A DNA stretch of 64,000 bases, from positions 62,001 through 126,000 of the forward strand of contig NZ_JBITGZ010000016.1 in NCBI RefSeq assembly GCF_044457565.1, given 5' to 3'. This DNA is from Kitasatospora sp044457565. Lineage in GTDB: Bacteria; Actinomycetota; Actinomycetes; Streptomycetales; Streptomycetaceae. The notes below the pieces were generated by a model, which saw nothing but the letters and a program-made list of their open reading frames with translations, did no database searches and was not told the origin of the DNA. This document shows positions 35,538-44,988 of this stretch, one piece after another. The position numbers and the translations under genes were made by a program. The stretch's first letter is position 1. Each line of letters begins with the position of its first letter.

Positions 35538-36128
35538 ATGCCCGGACTCGCCCCGCCGGTCGCCGACGAGCGCACCGCTCTGCTCGCCTTTCTCGCCCAG
35601 CAGCGGCAGTTGCTGCGCGTCCCCGCGTACGGCCTGACCGAGGAGCAGGCGTGGGCGACCCCGTCCGCCAGTGAACTGAGCATCGCCGGCCTGCTCAAGC
35701 ACGCCGCGCGCTGCGAGCGCGGGTGGATGGACCTCGTCCTGCGGCGCTCCACAGCGCCGCAACGCAAGGCGGACGAGTCGGACGCCCCCGAGTTCCTGCC
35801 CGAGCCGGGCGAGACTCTGGCCGGCCTGCTCGACGACTACGAGCGGGCCTGCGCGGAGACCGATGCGGCCATCGCCGGGATCGCCGACCTGGGCCAGGGT
35901 GTCCCCGTCCCCCGGGGGGTGCCGTGGTTCTCCGCCGAGATCGAGGAGTGGTCGGTGCGCTGGGTGCTGCTGCACCTGATCGAGGAGACCGCGCGGCACG
36001 GCGGCCACGCCGACATCATCCGCGAGACGCTGGACGGCGCCACGCTGTTCCCGCTGCTGGCCGCGGCCGAGCAGTGGCCCGACCCCTGGTTCCAGCCCTG
36101 GGAGCCGGCCGCGCCGCCGGCCGTGTAA
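35538..36128 (+). CDS. DinB-family (DUF664) metal-dependent enzyme
   Basis: 196 residues. The DinB four-helix fold is indicated by a metal triad: H55 in LLKHAARCE and H154/H157 in the closing HLIEETARHGGHAD motif. Actinobacterial DinB-like proteins of this DUF664 group are often mycothiol-dependent S-transferases. GGAAGGTG lies 8 bases before ATG 35538, and the open frame upstream to 35460 is non-coding. It is a single-gene unit between polA and the small membrane protein. The substrate cannot be read from the sequence. Confidence 0.9.
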   Translation: MPGLAPPVADERTALLAFLAQQRQLLRVPAYGLTEEQAWATPSASELSIAGLLKHAARCERGWMDLVLRRSTAPQRKADESDAPEFLPEPGETLAGLLDDYERACAETDAAIAGIADLGQGVPVPRGVPWFSAEIEEWSVRWVLLHLIEETARHGGHADIIRETLDGATLFPLLAAAEQWPDPWFQPWEPAAPPAV

Positions 36129-36162
36129 TGACGTTTGGTCAGACCCGTTGTGGTGCAGGACC

Positions 36163-36198
36163 GGTGACGCTTGTGCAGCGCCGCCCTACGCTGGGTGT
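36163..36198 (+). promoter_or_regulatory. Leaderless promoter of the 36199 membrane-protein gene
   Basis: GTGACG (36164-36169), a 17-base spacer and TACGCT (36187-36192) that ends exactly 6 bases before ATG 36199. This is the spacing of leaderless Streptomyces genes, with transcription starting at the A of ATG, and it supports the chosen start. Confidence 0.6.
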
Positions 36199-36942
36199 AT
36201 GCCTGTCAACATGCTGGTGAGCCGGCGCCCCGACTCGACGGACCTGGTGCTCCGTGAGGGCGGTGGCTCGCGGGCGTGGGCGGTGGGCGTGGCACTCACG
36301 GGTGTCGGGTACGCCTTGCTCGTCCCGTTGGTGCTGGTGGTGCCGACGCTGCTGGTGGCGCTCTGGTTGGCGCTCGCCGGGGCGGACGGGGAGTCGACGC
36401 TCGCGGTGGCCGGAGGGATCGCCGGGGCGGAGTACCTGATCGGGCTGCCGTTCGTCGCGGCGTACCAGGTCCGGCGGATCAGGCGGGTGGAGTTCGCGCC
36501 GGCCGAGGCGCCGCACTCGCTGCGGCTGGTCCGGGCCGGCCGGCCCGAGAGGTGGCTGCCGATCGCCGAGCTGGAGCAGGTCCGGCTGGAGCACACGGTG
36601 GTGGAGCCCTACCCGGGGGATCCGCGCCCGGGCCGGGCCACGCTCGCCCTCGTCCTGGTGCTGCGCGGCGGCGAGGAGCGGCTCACCCCCGTGGCGCCGG
36701 GCACCGACCCGCAGCGGCTGGCCGCCGCCCTGGAGGCGCTGCTGGGCGTGGCGGAACCCGCCCCGGGCCAACGGGGTGCGCCGGTGCCGGCGACCCCGGA
36801 CAGCAGCGCTCCGGAGGCGGGCGGGCACCCGCAGGGGCCGCGGGTGGAGCTGGTCACCGAGCGTGTCGTGCGGGCGAAGCCGCAGCGCGGCTCGGGGTGG
36901 ACGTCGGGCGGCTCGGCCTCGGCGGGCTCCGGCGGCGGCTGA
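36199..36942 (+). CDS. Two-helix membrane protein of unknown function
   Basis: 247 residues. Hydrophobic segments occur at about residues 30-55 and 65-85; the rest is cytoplasmic. The segment after the second helix (residues about 90-170: IRRVEFAPAEAPHSLRLVRA, WLPIAELEQVRLEHTVVEPY) alternates in the way of a PH-like domain, common in small actinobacterial membrane proteins. The C-terminus (about 190-247) is Pro/Gly/Ser rich and disordered. The start is fixed by a leaderless promoter 6 bases upstream. It is convergent with hrpB. No function can be assigned. Confidence 0.8.
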   Translation: MPVNMLVSRRPDSTDLVLREGGGSRAWAVGVALTGVGYALLVPLVLVVPTLLVALWLALAGADGESTLAVAGGIAGAEYLIGLPFVAAYQVRRIRRVEFAPAEAPHSLRLVRAGRPERWLPIAELEQVRLEHTVVEPYPGDPRPGRATLALVLVLRGGEERLTPVAPGTDPQRLAAALEALLGVAEPAPGQRGAPVPATPDSSAPEAGGHPQGPRVELVTERVVRAKPQRGSGWTSGGSASAGSGGG

Positions 36943-37029
36943 CCTGCGGCTGCTGCTCGGCGCGTGCCTGCCGGCTCTCGGTGGGCGCGGCCATGCCGTC
37001 CGGGGGCGCCGGTCGGGGCGCCGTCCTCG

Positions 37030-39624
37030 CTACTTCCGGGCGTTCAGCCGCCGGGTGGGTTCGGCCGTGCCCGGGTCCTCCGGCCAGGGGTGGCGCGGGT
37101 AGCGGCCGCGCAGTTCGGCGCGGACGGCGCGGTAGCCCTCCCGCCAGAAGGAGGCGAGGTCCCCGGTGACGGCGGCGGGCCGGCCGGCGGGGGAGAGCAG
37201 GTGGACCGTCAGCGGCACCCGGCCGCCCGCGAGTGCCGGGGCGGCCGCCCAGCCGAACAGCTCCTGGAGCTTGACGGCGAGCACCGGCCGCTCCTGGGAG
37301 TAGTCGACGCGGACGCGCGACCCGGAGGGCACGGTGATCCGCTCGGGCGCCAGCTCGTCCAGCCGCCCGGCCTCCCCGGTGGCCCAGGGCAGCAGCCGCC
37401 GCAGGGCGGCGGCGGTGTCGATCCGCTCCAGGTCGGCGCGCCGCCGGGCCCGGGAGAGCTCGGGCTCCAGCCAGTCGTCGGCCGCCGCGAGCAGCGCCGG
37501 TTCGCTGACGTCCGGCCAGGGGGCGCCGATGGCGCGGTGCAGGAAGTCCAGGCGCAGCCGCAGGCCCTCGGCCTCCGGCGGCCAGCGCAGCAGCCCGCCC
37601 GCGCCCTCCCTGGCCAGCCCCTCCAGCAGGGCGGCCCGGACCAGCGCGGGATCGGGCCGGCTGATCGCGGTGGAGGACAGTTCGAGGGCGCCCAGTGACT
37701 CGATCCTGCGCGCGGCCAGGTCTCCGCGCCGCCCGCCGGCGGGCACGCTCCAGCCGACCTCCGTCCGGCCGGTGAGCAGCGGCGCCCCGGCCAGCCGGGC
37801 GGTCGGCTCGTCCAGGGCGGCGGCGCGCAGCACCCGGGCGGAGGGTGATCCGGCGGGGCGGTCGGCGACCGCGACGGCGAGCCAGGGCAGGCCGGTGAGC
37901 GAGGTGCCGGGGGTGGTCTCGGCGGCGGTGCCCGAGGCCATCAGGTACGGGGTGCGGGTGCCAGGTTCGGGGCTTTCGTCGCGGGCCCTGGCGATCCGTT
38001 CGGGGAAGGCCAGGGCGACGACCAGGCCGGCCGCGAGGCCGTCCGCGGGGCCGGCGCCGGGGGTCTCCTCGATGCTGCGGCGCAGCCGGCGGGTTTCCTC
38101 GCGCCAGCGTCCGGCATAGGGGTCGTTGCCGTCGCGGACGGTGCGCCAGATGGCGCCGAGGTCGTCGCCGAGGGCGCGCGGCGGTTCTTCGGAGAGCAGG
38201 GCGACGAGTTCGGCGGCGCGGCGGGAGCCGACCTGCGGGGCGCCGTCCAGCAGGGCACGGGCGAGGCGGGGGTGGAGTCCGGTGCGGGCGATCCTGGTGC
38301 CGCGGGCGGTGGCGCGGCCGTCGGCGTCGAGGGCGCCGAGGGCCTGGAGGGTCTGCCGGGCGGCGGCCATCGCGCCGGCGGGCGGCGGGTCGGGCAGGGC
38401 GAGGCCGCGGGCGTCGGGGTCTCCCCAGCAGGCGGCCTGGAGGGCGAAGGAGGTGAGGTCGGCGAGGGCGATCTCGGGGGTGGGGAAGCGTGCGGCGCGG
38501 GCGTCCTCGGCCTGGTCCCAGCAGCGGTAGACGGCGCCGGGTGCCTCGCGTCCGGCGCGTCCGGCGCGCTGGCGGGCGGCGGCGAGCGAGGCTCGGACGG
38601 TGACCAGGGTGGACAGGCCGCGGGCGTGGTCGGTGCGTGGTTCGCGGGCCAGGCCGCAGTCGACGACGACGCGTACGCCGGGGACGGTCAGTGAGGATTC
38701 GGCGACCGAGGTGGCGAGGATGATCCGGCGGCCGTGGCCGGTGGTGAGCGCGGCGTCCTGGACGGACTGCGGTGCCCGGCCGTGCAGTTGCAGCACCTCC
38801 GTGCCGGTGTCGGTGAGCAGGCCGGCGACCCGGGCGATCTCGCCGACGCCGGGCAGGAAGCAGAGCAGGTCGCCGTGCCGTTCGGCCAGTGCGCGGCGGA
38901 CGGTGGCGGCGACGTGCTCCAGCAGCAGGGGGTCGGTGCGGGTCCCTTGCGGGGGGCGCACGGCGCGTGGCGGGGGCGCCCAGTGCACGTCGACGGGGTG
39001 CGAGGTGCCGTGCGCCTCGATCACCGGCGCGGGCCGGCTGCCCGCGCCCTCCGCGCCCGCACCCGCGCCCTCCGCGCCCGCCCCTTCGCCCGCGCCGAGC
39101 AGGGCGGCCCAGGCGTCGGTGTCGGAGGTGGCCGAGGCGCAGACCAGCCGAAGGTCGGGGCGCAGGGTGGCGCGTACGTCGAGCAGGAAGGCGAGCGCGG
39201 TGTCGGCGTCCAGGTGCCGTTCGTGGCACTCGTCCAGGATCACGGCGTCGACGCCGGCGAGCTCGGGGTCGCGTTGCAGCCGCTGGAGCAGGACGCCGGT
39301 GGTCAGCACCTCGACGGTGGTCTGCGGGCCGGCCCGCCGCTCGCCGCGCATCGCGTACCCGACCCGTCCGCCCGGCTGTTCGCCGAGCAGCCAGGCCATC
39401 CGCCGGGCCGCCGCCCGGACGGCCAGCCGGCGCGGTTCGGCGACCAGGACCTTCCGGGCGGGCGAGGGGAGTTCGGGGACGAGCCCGGCGAGGGCGAGCG
39501 GGACGAGGGTGGTCTTGCCGGTGCCGGGCGGCGCCGCCAGCACGGCCGCGCCCCGCTCGTCGAGTGCGCGCAGCAGCGCGGGGACGGCGGTGCGGACGGG
39601 CAGTTCGAGCCAGGCGGGGTTCAC
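37030..39624 (-). CDS. hrpB: ATP-dependent helicase HrpB
   Basis: 864 residues, DEAH-box superfamily 2. Walker A APPGTGKTTL (about 32-41), the DEAH-type box DECHE (about 131-135), motif III-like CASATSD, helicase C motifs ATSVAESSLT and QRAGRAGR, then the HA2 and HrpB C-terminal domains. The family unwinds RNA or DNA with ATP; its role in actinobacteria is not well defined. A 25-residue Ala/Gly/Glu-rich insertion (GAGEGAGAEGAGAGAEGAGS region, about 175-195) interrupts the motor domain and looks like a simple-sequence expansion. GTG start at 39624. Confidence 0.94.
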   Translation of the reverse strand: MNPAWLELPVRTAVPALLRALDERGAAVLAAPPGTGKTTLVPLALAGLVPELPSPARKVLVAEPRRLAVRAAARRMAWLLGEQPGGRVGYAMRGERRAGPQTTVEVLTTGVLLQRLQRDPELAGVDAVILDECHERHLDADTALAFLLDVRATLRPDLRLVCASATSDTDAWAALLGAGEGAGAEGAGAGAEGAGSRPAPVIEAHGTSHPVDVHWAPPPRAVRPPQGTRTDPLLLEHVAATVRRALAERHGDLLCFLPGVGEIARVAGLLTDTGTEVLQLHGRAPQSVQDAALTTGHGRRIILATSVAESSLTVPGVRVVVDCGLAREPRTDHARGLSTLVTVRASLAAARQRAGRAGREAPGAVYRCWDQAEDARAARFPTPEIALADLTSFALQAACWGDPDARGLALPDPPPAGAMAAARQTLQALGALDADGRATARGTRIARTGLHPRLARALLDGAPQVGSRRAAELVALLSEEPPRALGDDLGAIWRTVRDGNDPYAGRWREETRRLRRSIEETPGAGPADGLAAGLVVALAFPERIARARDESPEPGTRTPYLMASGTAAETTPGTSLTGLPWLAVAVADRPAGSPSARVLRAAALDEPTARLAGAPLLTGRTEVGWSVPAGGRRGDLAARRIESLGALELSSTAISRPDPALVRAALLEGLAREGAGGLLRWPPEAEGLRLRLDFLHRAIGAPWPDVSEPALLAAADDWLEPELSRARRRADLERIDTAAALRRLLPWATGEAGRLDELAPERITVPSGSRVRVDYSQERPVLAVKLQELFGWAAAPALAGGRVPLTVHLLSPAGRPAAVTGDLASFWREGYRAVRAELRGRYPRHPWPEDPGTAEPTRRLNARK

Positions 39625-39696
39625 CCCCGTAGTCTCCCCGACCGCCCGCCCCGCCGTGGAGCGAGGGGCCGGGCGGTGGGGGAGCGTGCGCGGGCG

Positions 39697-40536
39697 TCAG
39701 TCCCGCTGCGAGACGAAGATCGCGGTGCCGGGGATGAGCCGGCCGCGCAGCGGGCTCCAGCCGCCCCACTCCTGGTCCAGGTCCTGCGGCCACTGCGGCT
39801 CGACCAGGTCCAGCAGGCGGAAGCCGGCCGCGGTCAGCTCCCGGACCCGGTCGCCCAGGGTGCGGTGGTGCTCGACGTAGGTGGCCTGCCCGTGCTCGTC
39901 CTGCTCGACGTAGGGGGTGCGGTCGAAGTAGGAGGCGGTGGCGGTCAGGCCCTCCACGCCGGGCTCGTCCGGGAAGGCCCAGCGGATCGGGTGGGTCACC
40001 GAGAACACCCAGCGGCCGCCGGGGCGCAGCACCCGGTGCACCTCGCGCATCAGCTCCTCGGTGTCGGCGCTGAAGGGCACCGCGCCGTAGGCGGAGCAGG
40101 CGAGGTCGAAGGAGGCGTCGGCGAAGGGCAGGACGGCGGCGTCGGCCTGGACGACGGGGACGAGGGCGCCGCCGCGGGCGAGGTCGATCCGGCGGGAGTG
40201 CTGGAGCTGGCGGAAGGAGATGTCCAGGGCGACGGGCCGGGCTCCCTGGGCGGCGAGCCAGCGGGAGCACTGCGCGGCGCCGGCGCCGATCTCCAGGACG
40301 CTGCGGCCGCGCAGGGTGCCGGGGGCGCCCAGCAGGTGGGCGTCGGCCTCGTCGAGGCCCTCGGGGCACCAGGTGAAGCGGTCGTCGCCGAGGAACTCGC
40401 CGTGTTCGTCCTGGTACTCGTCGGCGTTGCGGTCCCACCAGTGCCGGCTGGCGCGGCTGCTCTCGGTGGCCTCGGCCTCGCGGCGTACGGCGTCGTTGTC
40501 GTCGTCTTCGGCGAGCAGATCAGGGGTGGTGGCCAA
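39697..40536 (-). CDS. Class I SAM-dependent methyltransferase
   Basis: 279 residues. The Methyltransf_11-type SAM-binding motif I VLEIGAGAAQCSRWLA (about residues 81-96), motif II-like ARPVALDISFRQL and AVLPFADASFDLACSAYGAVPF are clear. The start appears to be TTG (40536), as no ATG or GTG lies near the conserved N-terminus HWWDRNADEYQDEHG; this is less certain. Divergent from rpsA, as in S. coelicolor. The substrate is unknown; the HWWDRNADEYQ opening is typical of a conserved actinobacterial small-molecule methyltransferase group. Confidence 0.88.
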   Translation of the reverse strand: MATTPDLLAEDDDNDAVRREAEATESSRASRHWWDRNADEYQDEHGEFLGDDRFTWCPEGLDEADAHLLGAPGTLRGRSVLEIGAGAAQCSRWLAAQGARPVALDISFRQLQHSRRIDLARGGALVPVVQADAAVLPFADASFDLACSAYGAVPFSADTEELMREVHRVLRPGGRWVFSVTHPIRWAFPDEPGVEGLTATASYFDRTPYVEQDEHGQATYVEHHRTLGDRVRELTAAGFRLLDLVEPQWPQDLDQEWGGWSPLRGRLIPGTAIFVSQRD

Positions 40537-40996
40537 GGTGCTAATGCCCGTCGCGTAGGGTGGTGGCTGCGGAAAGCGCCGCTGTCCGACTTTGTCCCGT
40601 ACGGGTCATGATCGGGCGGTGGCATCCGGGGAGCGGGCCCCTGCGGCTGCCACCCGGCACATCTGGTTTCGATCTGGTGTGCGGGGCGCAATTGGAGGAT
40701 ATGGCCTGATCCATACCGGCCTCCACCGTCTCGCCGCTGTTGGCGTTGACCGTGCCTGGCTGTCCCCGTATGCTACAAGTTGCGCTGCGGGCCTGCGCGC
40801 CTCGGACGGAGCAGGTCGCGCTCGCATCTGTCGAAGACCCCACGGTCGCAAGACGGACACCACTTTCCCGGTACTTCGGTACCCATGGGCGGTCGGTGCG
40901 CCGTGCTCTTGACTGTCCGGCTTTCGGTGGGAGCGATACGGGCCCTCCGCGTGGCATTACCTACGACTTCATGTCCGTACCGGAGCCCTTTTCCTA
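40537..40996 (+). promoter_or_regulatory. rpsA promoter and ~215-base leader (460 bp without a gene)
   Basis: TTGACC (40746-40751), a 17-base spacer and TATGCT (40769-40774) form a near-consensus vegetative promoter; transcription should start near 40781. The leader to ATG 40997 is about 215 bases and contains a hairpin GGTAC-TTCG-GTACC (40870-40883) with a stable UUCG tetraloop. A second TTGACT near 40912 lacks a well-placed -10. The long structured leader suggests post-transcriptional control of S1, as is known for E. coli rpsA. Confidence 0.75.
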
Positions 40997-42487
40997 ATGA
41001 CGAGCCCCACCGACTCCTCCCTCAGCACCACCCCGCAGGTTGCGGTCAACGACATCGGCGACGCTGAGGCCTTCCTCGCGGCGATCGACGAGACCATCAA
41101 GTACTTCAACGATGGCGACATCGTCGAGGGCATCATCGTGAAGGTCGACCGTGACGAGGTCCTCCTCGACATCGGTTACAAGACCGAGGGTGTCATCCCC
41201 TCCCGCGAGCTCTCGATCAAGCACGACGTTGACCCGCACGAGGTCGTCAAGGTCGGCGACGAGATCGAGGCCCTGGTTCTCCAGAAGGAGGACAAGGAGG
41301 GTCGTCTGATCCTGTCCAAGAAGCGTGCGCAGTACGAGCGCGCCTGGGGCACGATCGAGAAGATCAAGGAAGAGGACGGCATCGTCACCGGTACCGTCAT
41401 CGAGGTCGTCAAGGGTGGTCTCATCCTCGACATCGGCCTCCGTGGCTTCCTGCCGGCCTCGCTCGTCGAGATGCGCCGCGTCCGCGACCTCCAGCCCTAC
41501 GTGGGCAAGGAGCTCGAGGCCAAGATCATCGAGCTGGACAAGAACCGCAACAACGTGGTCCTGTCCCGCCGTGCCTGGCTGGAGCAGACCCAGAGCGAGG
41601 TCCGCCAGACCTTCCTCACCACCCTGCAGAAGGGCCAGGTGCGCTCCGGCGTCGTCTCCTCGATCGTCAACTTCGGTGCCTTCGTGGACCTGGGTGGCGT
41701 CGACGGTCTCGTGCACGTCTCCGAGCTGTCCTGGAAGCACATCGACCACCCGTCCGAGGTTGTCGAGGTCGGCCAGGAGGTCACCGTCGAGGTTCTCGAC
41801 GTTGACATGGACCGCGAGCGCGTCTCCCTGTCGCTGAAGGCGACCCAGGAGGACCCGTGGCAGCAGTTCGCCCGTACGCACCAGATCGGCCAGGTCGTCC
41901 CGGGTAAGGTCACCAAGCTGGTTCCGTTCGGTGCGTTCGTCCGCGTGGACGAGGGCATCGAGGGTCTGGTCCACATCTCCGAGCTGGCCGAGCGCCACGT
42001 GGAGATCCCGGAGCAGGTCGTCCAGGTCGGCGACGAGATCTTCGTCAAGGTCATCGACATCGACCTCGAGCGTCGTCGCATCAGCCTCTCGCTGAAGCAG
42101 GCCAACGAGTCGCTCGGTGCCGACCCGGCGTCGGTCGAGTTCGACCCGACCCTGTACGGCATGGCTGCCTCGTACGACGACCAGGGCAACTACATCTACC
42201 CGGAGGGCTTCGACCCCGAGGCGAACGACTGGCTGCCCGGCTTCGAGAAGCAGCGTGAGGAGTGGGAGCGCCAGTACGCCGAGGCGCAGTCCCGCTTCGA
42301 GCAGCACCAGGCCCAGGTCATCAAGAGCCGTGAGGCCGACGCCGAGGCCGCTGCCGAGGGTGGCGACGCCGTCGCCGCCGCCGCCGGTGGCTCGTACTCC
42401 TCCAGCAGCGACGAGGGCTCCGGCGCTCTCGCTTCGGACGAGGCGCTCGCCGCGCTGCGCGAGAAGCTGGCCGGTGGCCAGAGCTGA
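40997..42487 (+). CDS. rpsA: 30S ribosomal protein S1
   Basis: 496 residues with four S1 RNA-binding domains at about 33-105, 120-187, 205-275 and 290-362 (for example VDRDEVLLDIGYKTEGVIPS and VDLGGVDGLVHVSELSWKHI). E. coli S1 has six, but actinobacterial S1 normally has four. The last ~100 residues are acidic and low-complexity (Glu/Ala/Ser). S1 delivers mRNA to the 30S subunit. Codon usage is strongly biased toward highly expressed codons, with more T at third positions (GGT, GTT) than neighbouring genes. Strong promoter upstream and terminator downstream. Confidence 0.97.
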   Translation: MTSPTDSSLSTTPQVAVNDIGDAEAFLAAIDETIKYFNDGDIVEGIIVKVDRDEVLLDIGYKTEGVIPSRELSIKHDVDPHEVVKVGDEIEALVLQKEDKEGRLILSKKRAQYERAWGTIEKIKEEDGIVTGTVIEVVKGGLILDIGLRGFLPASLVEMRRVRDLQPYVGKELEAKIIELDKNRNNVVLSRRAWLEQTQSEVRQTFLTTLQKGQVRSGVVSSIVNFGAFVDLGGVDGLVHVSELSWKHIDHPSEVVEVGQEVTVEVLDVDMDRERVSLSLKATQEDPWQQFARTHQIGQVVPGKVTKLVPFGAFVRVDEGIEGLVHISELAERHVEIPEQVVQVGDEIFVKVIDIDLERRRISLSLKQANESLGADPASVEFDPTLYGMAASYDDQGNYIYPEGFDPEANDWLPGFEKQREEWERQYAEAQSRFEQHQAQVIKSREADAEAAAEGGDAVAAAAGGSYSSSSDEGSGALASDEALAALREKLAGGQS

Positions 42488-42537
42488 ACCCAGCGGTGAG
42501 GCTGCCCTGCGGCAGCTGATCGGTTGACAGGCATGAC

Positions 42538-42575
42538 AGCAGGCCCCCGCCCGGGGAACCGGGCGGGGGCCTGCT
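42538..42575 (+). terminator. rpsA terminator
   Basis: Perfect 17-bp stem AGCAGGCCCCCGCCCGG (42538-42554) with its complement at 42559-42575, closed by a GGAA tetraloop; among the strongest hairpins in the window. Followed by CTGTT, not a true T-tract. Confidence 0.92.
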
Positions 42576-42755
42576 GCTGTTCGCGCGGGTTCCGCACGGC
42601 GCTCCGCCGGCCGCCGGCCGGTGTTCACCAGGTGAAGGAATGGTGTGATATGGCGCTCATCCCACACCCCTGGGCCTTTCAGGGCTTAGCGCCTACCTTG
42701 GGATGAGTTGCCCGATTGGGCCCCATCCGGCCCCAAGAGCAAGGCGCCCGCGTAC

Positions 42756-44972
42756 ATGCGACGAAGCACCGCTGTGACCGCCGAATCCAAGCCGCCCGTC
42801 GGCCGTCAGGTCGACGGGCGGCTCGCTGCCCTCGGCCGGTTCTGCTTCCGCCACCGGCGGTGGGTGCTCGGCGTATGGGCCGTGGTCCTGGTGGTCGGCG
42901 TCCTGATCGGCGGGCGGGTGTTCGAGGGCACCGTCGCCGGTGGCTCCACCGGCTCCTCCGAGTCGGCCAGGGGTGCCTCGGTGGTCGCCGCGGCCGACCC
43001 GGCCGAGGGCGTGGTCACCGCGGTGGTGGACGGCGCACCCGTCGACCGCCAGGACGTCAAGGCCGCCGTCACCAGCGCCACCGCCGACATCGCCCGCCTG
43101 CCCGGGGTCGGCTCCGCCGCCGACACCTACTCCGCGGGCCCCGCGCTGCGCTCCACCGACGGCAACGCCGGCCTGGTCACCGTCCGGATGGACGACGGCA
43201 GCGGCAAGGCCCAGCTGGACGCCGTCACCCAGCGCCTGGCGGCGATCGACGCCCCCGGTACGCATGTCACCGTCGGCGGTGACCTGGTCCTCCAGCAGGA
43301 GGTCAAGCACCAGACCGAGAAGGACACCCGGTTCGGTGAGATCGTCACGCTGCCGTTGACGCTGATCGTGATGGTCCTGGTCTTCGGGGGCCTGGCCGCC
43401 GCGAGCCTGCCGGTGATCGGTGCCATCGCCTCGGTCGGCGGGGCACTGCTCGCCATGTTCGGATTCAGCCAGATCATGGACATCGACACCAGCGTGCTGC
43501 CGATCGCCACCGTGCTGGGCCTGGGCCTGTCGATCGACTACGCGCTGCTGATGGTCAACCGCTTCCGGGAGGAACGCGGCCACGGCGCCGTCATCGCCGC
43601 GGCCGTCGAGCGGACCACCGCCACCGCCGGGCGCACCGTCGCCTTCTCGGGGCTCACCGTCGCCGTCGCGCTCTCCGGCCTGTTCATCTTCACCAACCCC
43701 GTGCTCGGTGCCGTCGCGGCGGCCGGTGTGAGCGTGGTGGTGATCGCCGTCGCCGCCGCGCTCACCCTGATCCCCGCCCTGCTCGGCTTCGCCGGCCACC
43801 GGATCAGGACACCGGCCGCGCCCGTACCCGACGAGGGCTTCTTCAGCCGGACGGTACGCCGGGTGCGCAAGCGCGCCGTCCCGGTGGCGCTGCTCTGCAC
43901 CGCGCTGCTGGTGGCGGCCGGGGCGCCGTTCGCGAGCGCCGAGATGCGCAACTCCGGTGCGTCGGTGCTGCCCGCGAGCTCGGCCGGCCGGCAGGTGTCC
44001 GAGACCATCGACCAGCGCTTCCCGCAGGCCGCGGCGGCCCCCGTCACCGTGGTCGTCAAGGCCGCGCCCGCCGTCGCCCAGGCGTACGCCGACGAGGTGG
44101 TGGCCAAGCTGCCGGGCGTCAGTGGTGTACGGGCCGTCACGCCGGTGGGTGAGCAGCTGAGCACCGTTGACGTCCTGGTGCACGGCGACCCGCAGGGCGA
44201 CCGGGCCAAGCAGGTGGTGAAGGAGCTGCGCGCCGACCGGGGCGGCCTGAAGACCTATGTGACCGGCGGCGCCGCCTCGGTGGTGGACTTCCAGCACGAG
44301 CTGCTGACCCGCGGCCCGTGGGCGCTGGGCATGGTGGCGCTCGGCACGCTGATCCTGCTGTTCCTGATGACGGGCTCGCTGGTGATGCCGGTCAAGGCGC
44401 TGCTGATGAACCTGCTCTCGCTCGGCGCCTCGCTGGGCGCGCTGACGCTGGTCTTCCAGGACGGCTGGTTCAGCGGCCTGCTCGGCTTCAGCCCGGCCGA
44501 CGGCCTGGAGACGTTCATACCGGTGCTGGTCTTCGCTTTCGCCTTCGGGCTCTCGATGGACTACGAGGTGTTCCTGCTCGCCCGGATCAAGGAGCTGCGC
44601 GACCGCGGGCACAGCTGCACCCGGGCCGTGGAGCTGGGGCTCCAGCGCAGCGGAAAGATCATCACCTCGGCGGCGCTGCTGATGGTGATCGTGTTCGCCG
44701 GGTTCGCCGCCGGGGACATGCTGATGGTCAAGCAGATGGGCATCGCCCTCGCCGTCGCCGTCGCGGTGGACGCCACCCTGGTGCGCTGCCTGCTGGTACC
44801 GGCCGCGATGACGCTCTTCGGCGAGTTCAACTGGTGGGCGCCCGCCCCGCTGCGCCGCCTGCACCGGCGGTTCGGGCTGAGCGAGCACCTGGAGCTGCCG
44901 CCGATCGAGGCCGCCGTCAGCCTGCCCGGTCAGCGCACCGCTGCCCCGCTGGTCGCCGCCGCGCAGCAGTGA
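42756..44972 (+). CDS. MMPL/RND-type membrane transporter
   Basis: 738 residues, the normal size for actinobacterial MMPL exporters. A first transmembrane helix (about 35-55) is followed by an extracellular domain, five helices (including LGLGLSIDYALLMVNRFREE with the conserved D), a second extracellular domain and five more helices (FAFGLSMDYEVFLLARIKEL). The two internally repeated halves carry the GLSxDY motif twice. Such proteins export lipids or drugs using the proton gradient. The start is uncertain between ATG 42756 and GTG 42774. It is convergent with the DrrAB-type genes, only 16 bases from drrB. Confidence 0.92.
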   Translation: MRRSTAVTAESKPPVGRQVDGRLAALGRFCFRHRRWVLGVWAVVLVVGVLIGGRVFEGTVAGGSTGSSESARGASVVAAADPAEGVVTAVVDGAPVDRQDVKAAVTSATADIARLPGVGSAADTYSAGPALRSTDGNAGLVTVRMDDGSGKAQLDAVTQRLAAIDAPGTHVTVGGDLVLQQEVKHQTEKDTRFGEIVTLPLTLIVMVLVFGGLAAASLPVIGAIASVGGALLAMFGFSQIMDIDTSVLPIATVLGLGLSIDYALLMVNRFREERGHGAVIAAAVERTTATAGRTVAFSGLTVAVALSGLFIFTNPVLGAVAAAGVSVVVIAVAAALTLIPALLGFAGHRIRTPAAPVPDEGFFSRTVRRVRKRAVPVALLCTALLVAAGAPFASAEMRNSGASVLPASSAGRQVSETIDQRFPQAAAAPVTVVVKAAPAVAQAYADEVVAKLPGVSGVRAVTPVGEQLSTVDVLVHGDPQGDRAKQVVKELRADRGGLKTYVTGGAASVVDFQHELLTRGPWALGMVALGTLILLFLMTGSLVMPVKALLMNLLSLGASLGALTLVFQDGWFSGLLGFSPADGLETFIPVLVFAFAFGLSMDYEVFLLARIKELRDRGHSCTRAVELGLQRSGKIITSAALLMVIVFAGFAAGDMLMVKQMGIALAVAVAVDATLVRCLLVPAAMTLFGEFNWWAPAPLRRLHRRFGLSEHLELPPIEAAVSLPGQRTAAPLVAAAQQ

Positions 44973-44988
44973 GCGCCCGGGCCGGCCG

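Noticed and set aside
39050..39110. GAG-rich repeat in hrpB as a frameshift or slippage site
   Set aside because: It is an in-frame Ala/Gly/Glu insertion; the frame stays open on both sides.
40994..42667. Minus-strand open frame opposite rpsA
   Set aside because: Asp/Leu/Val-rich antisense of a highly biased ribosomal gene.
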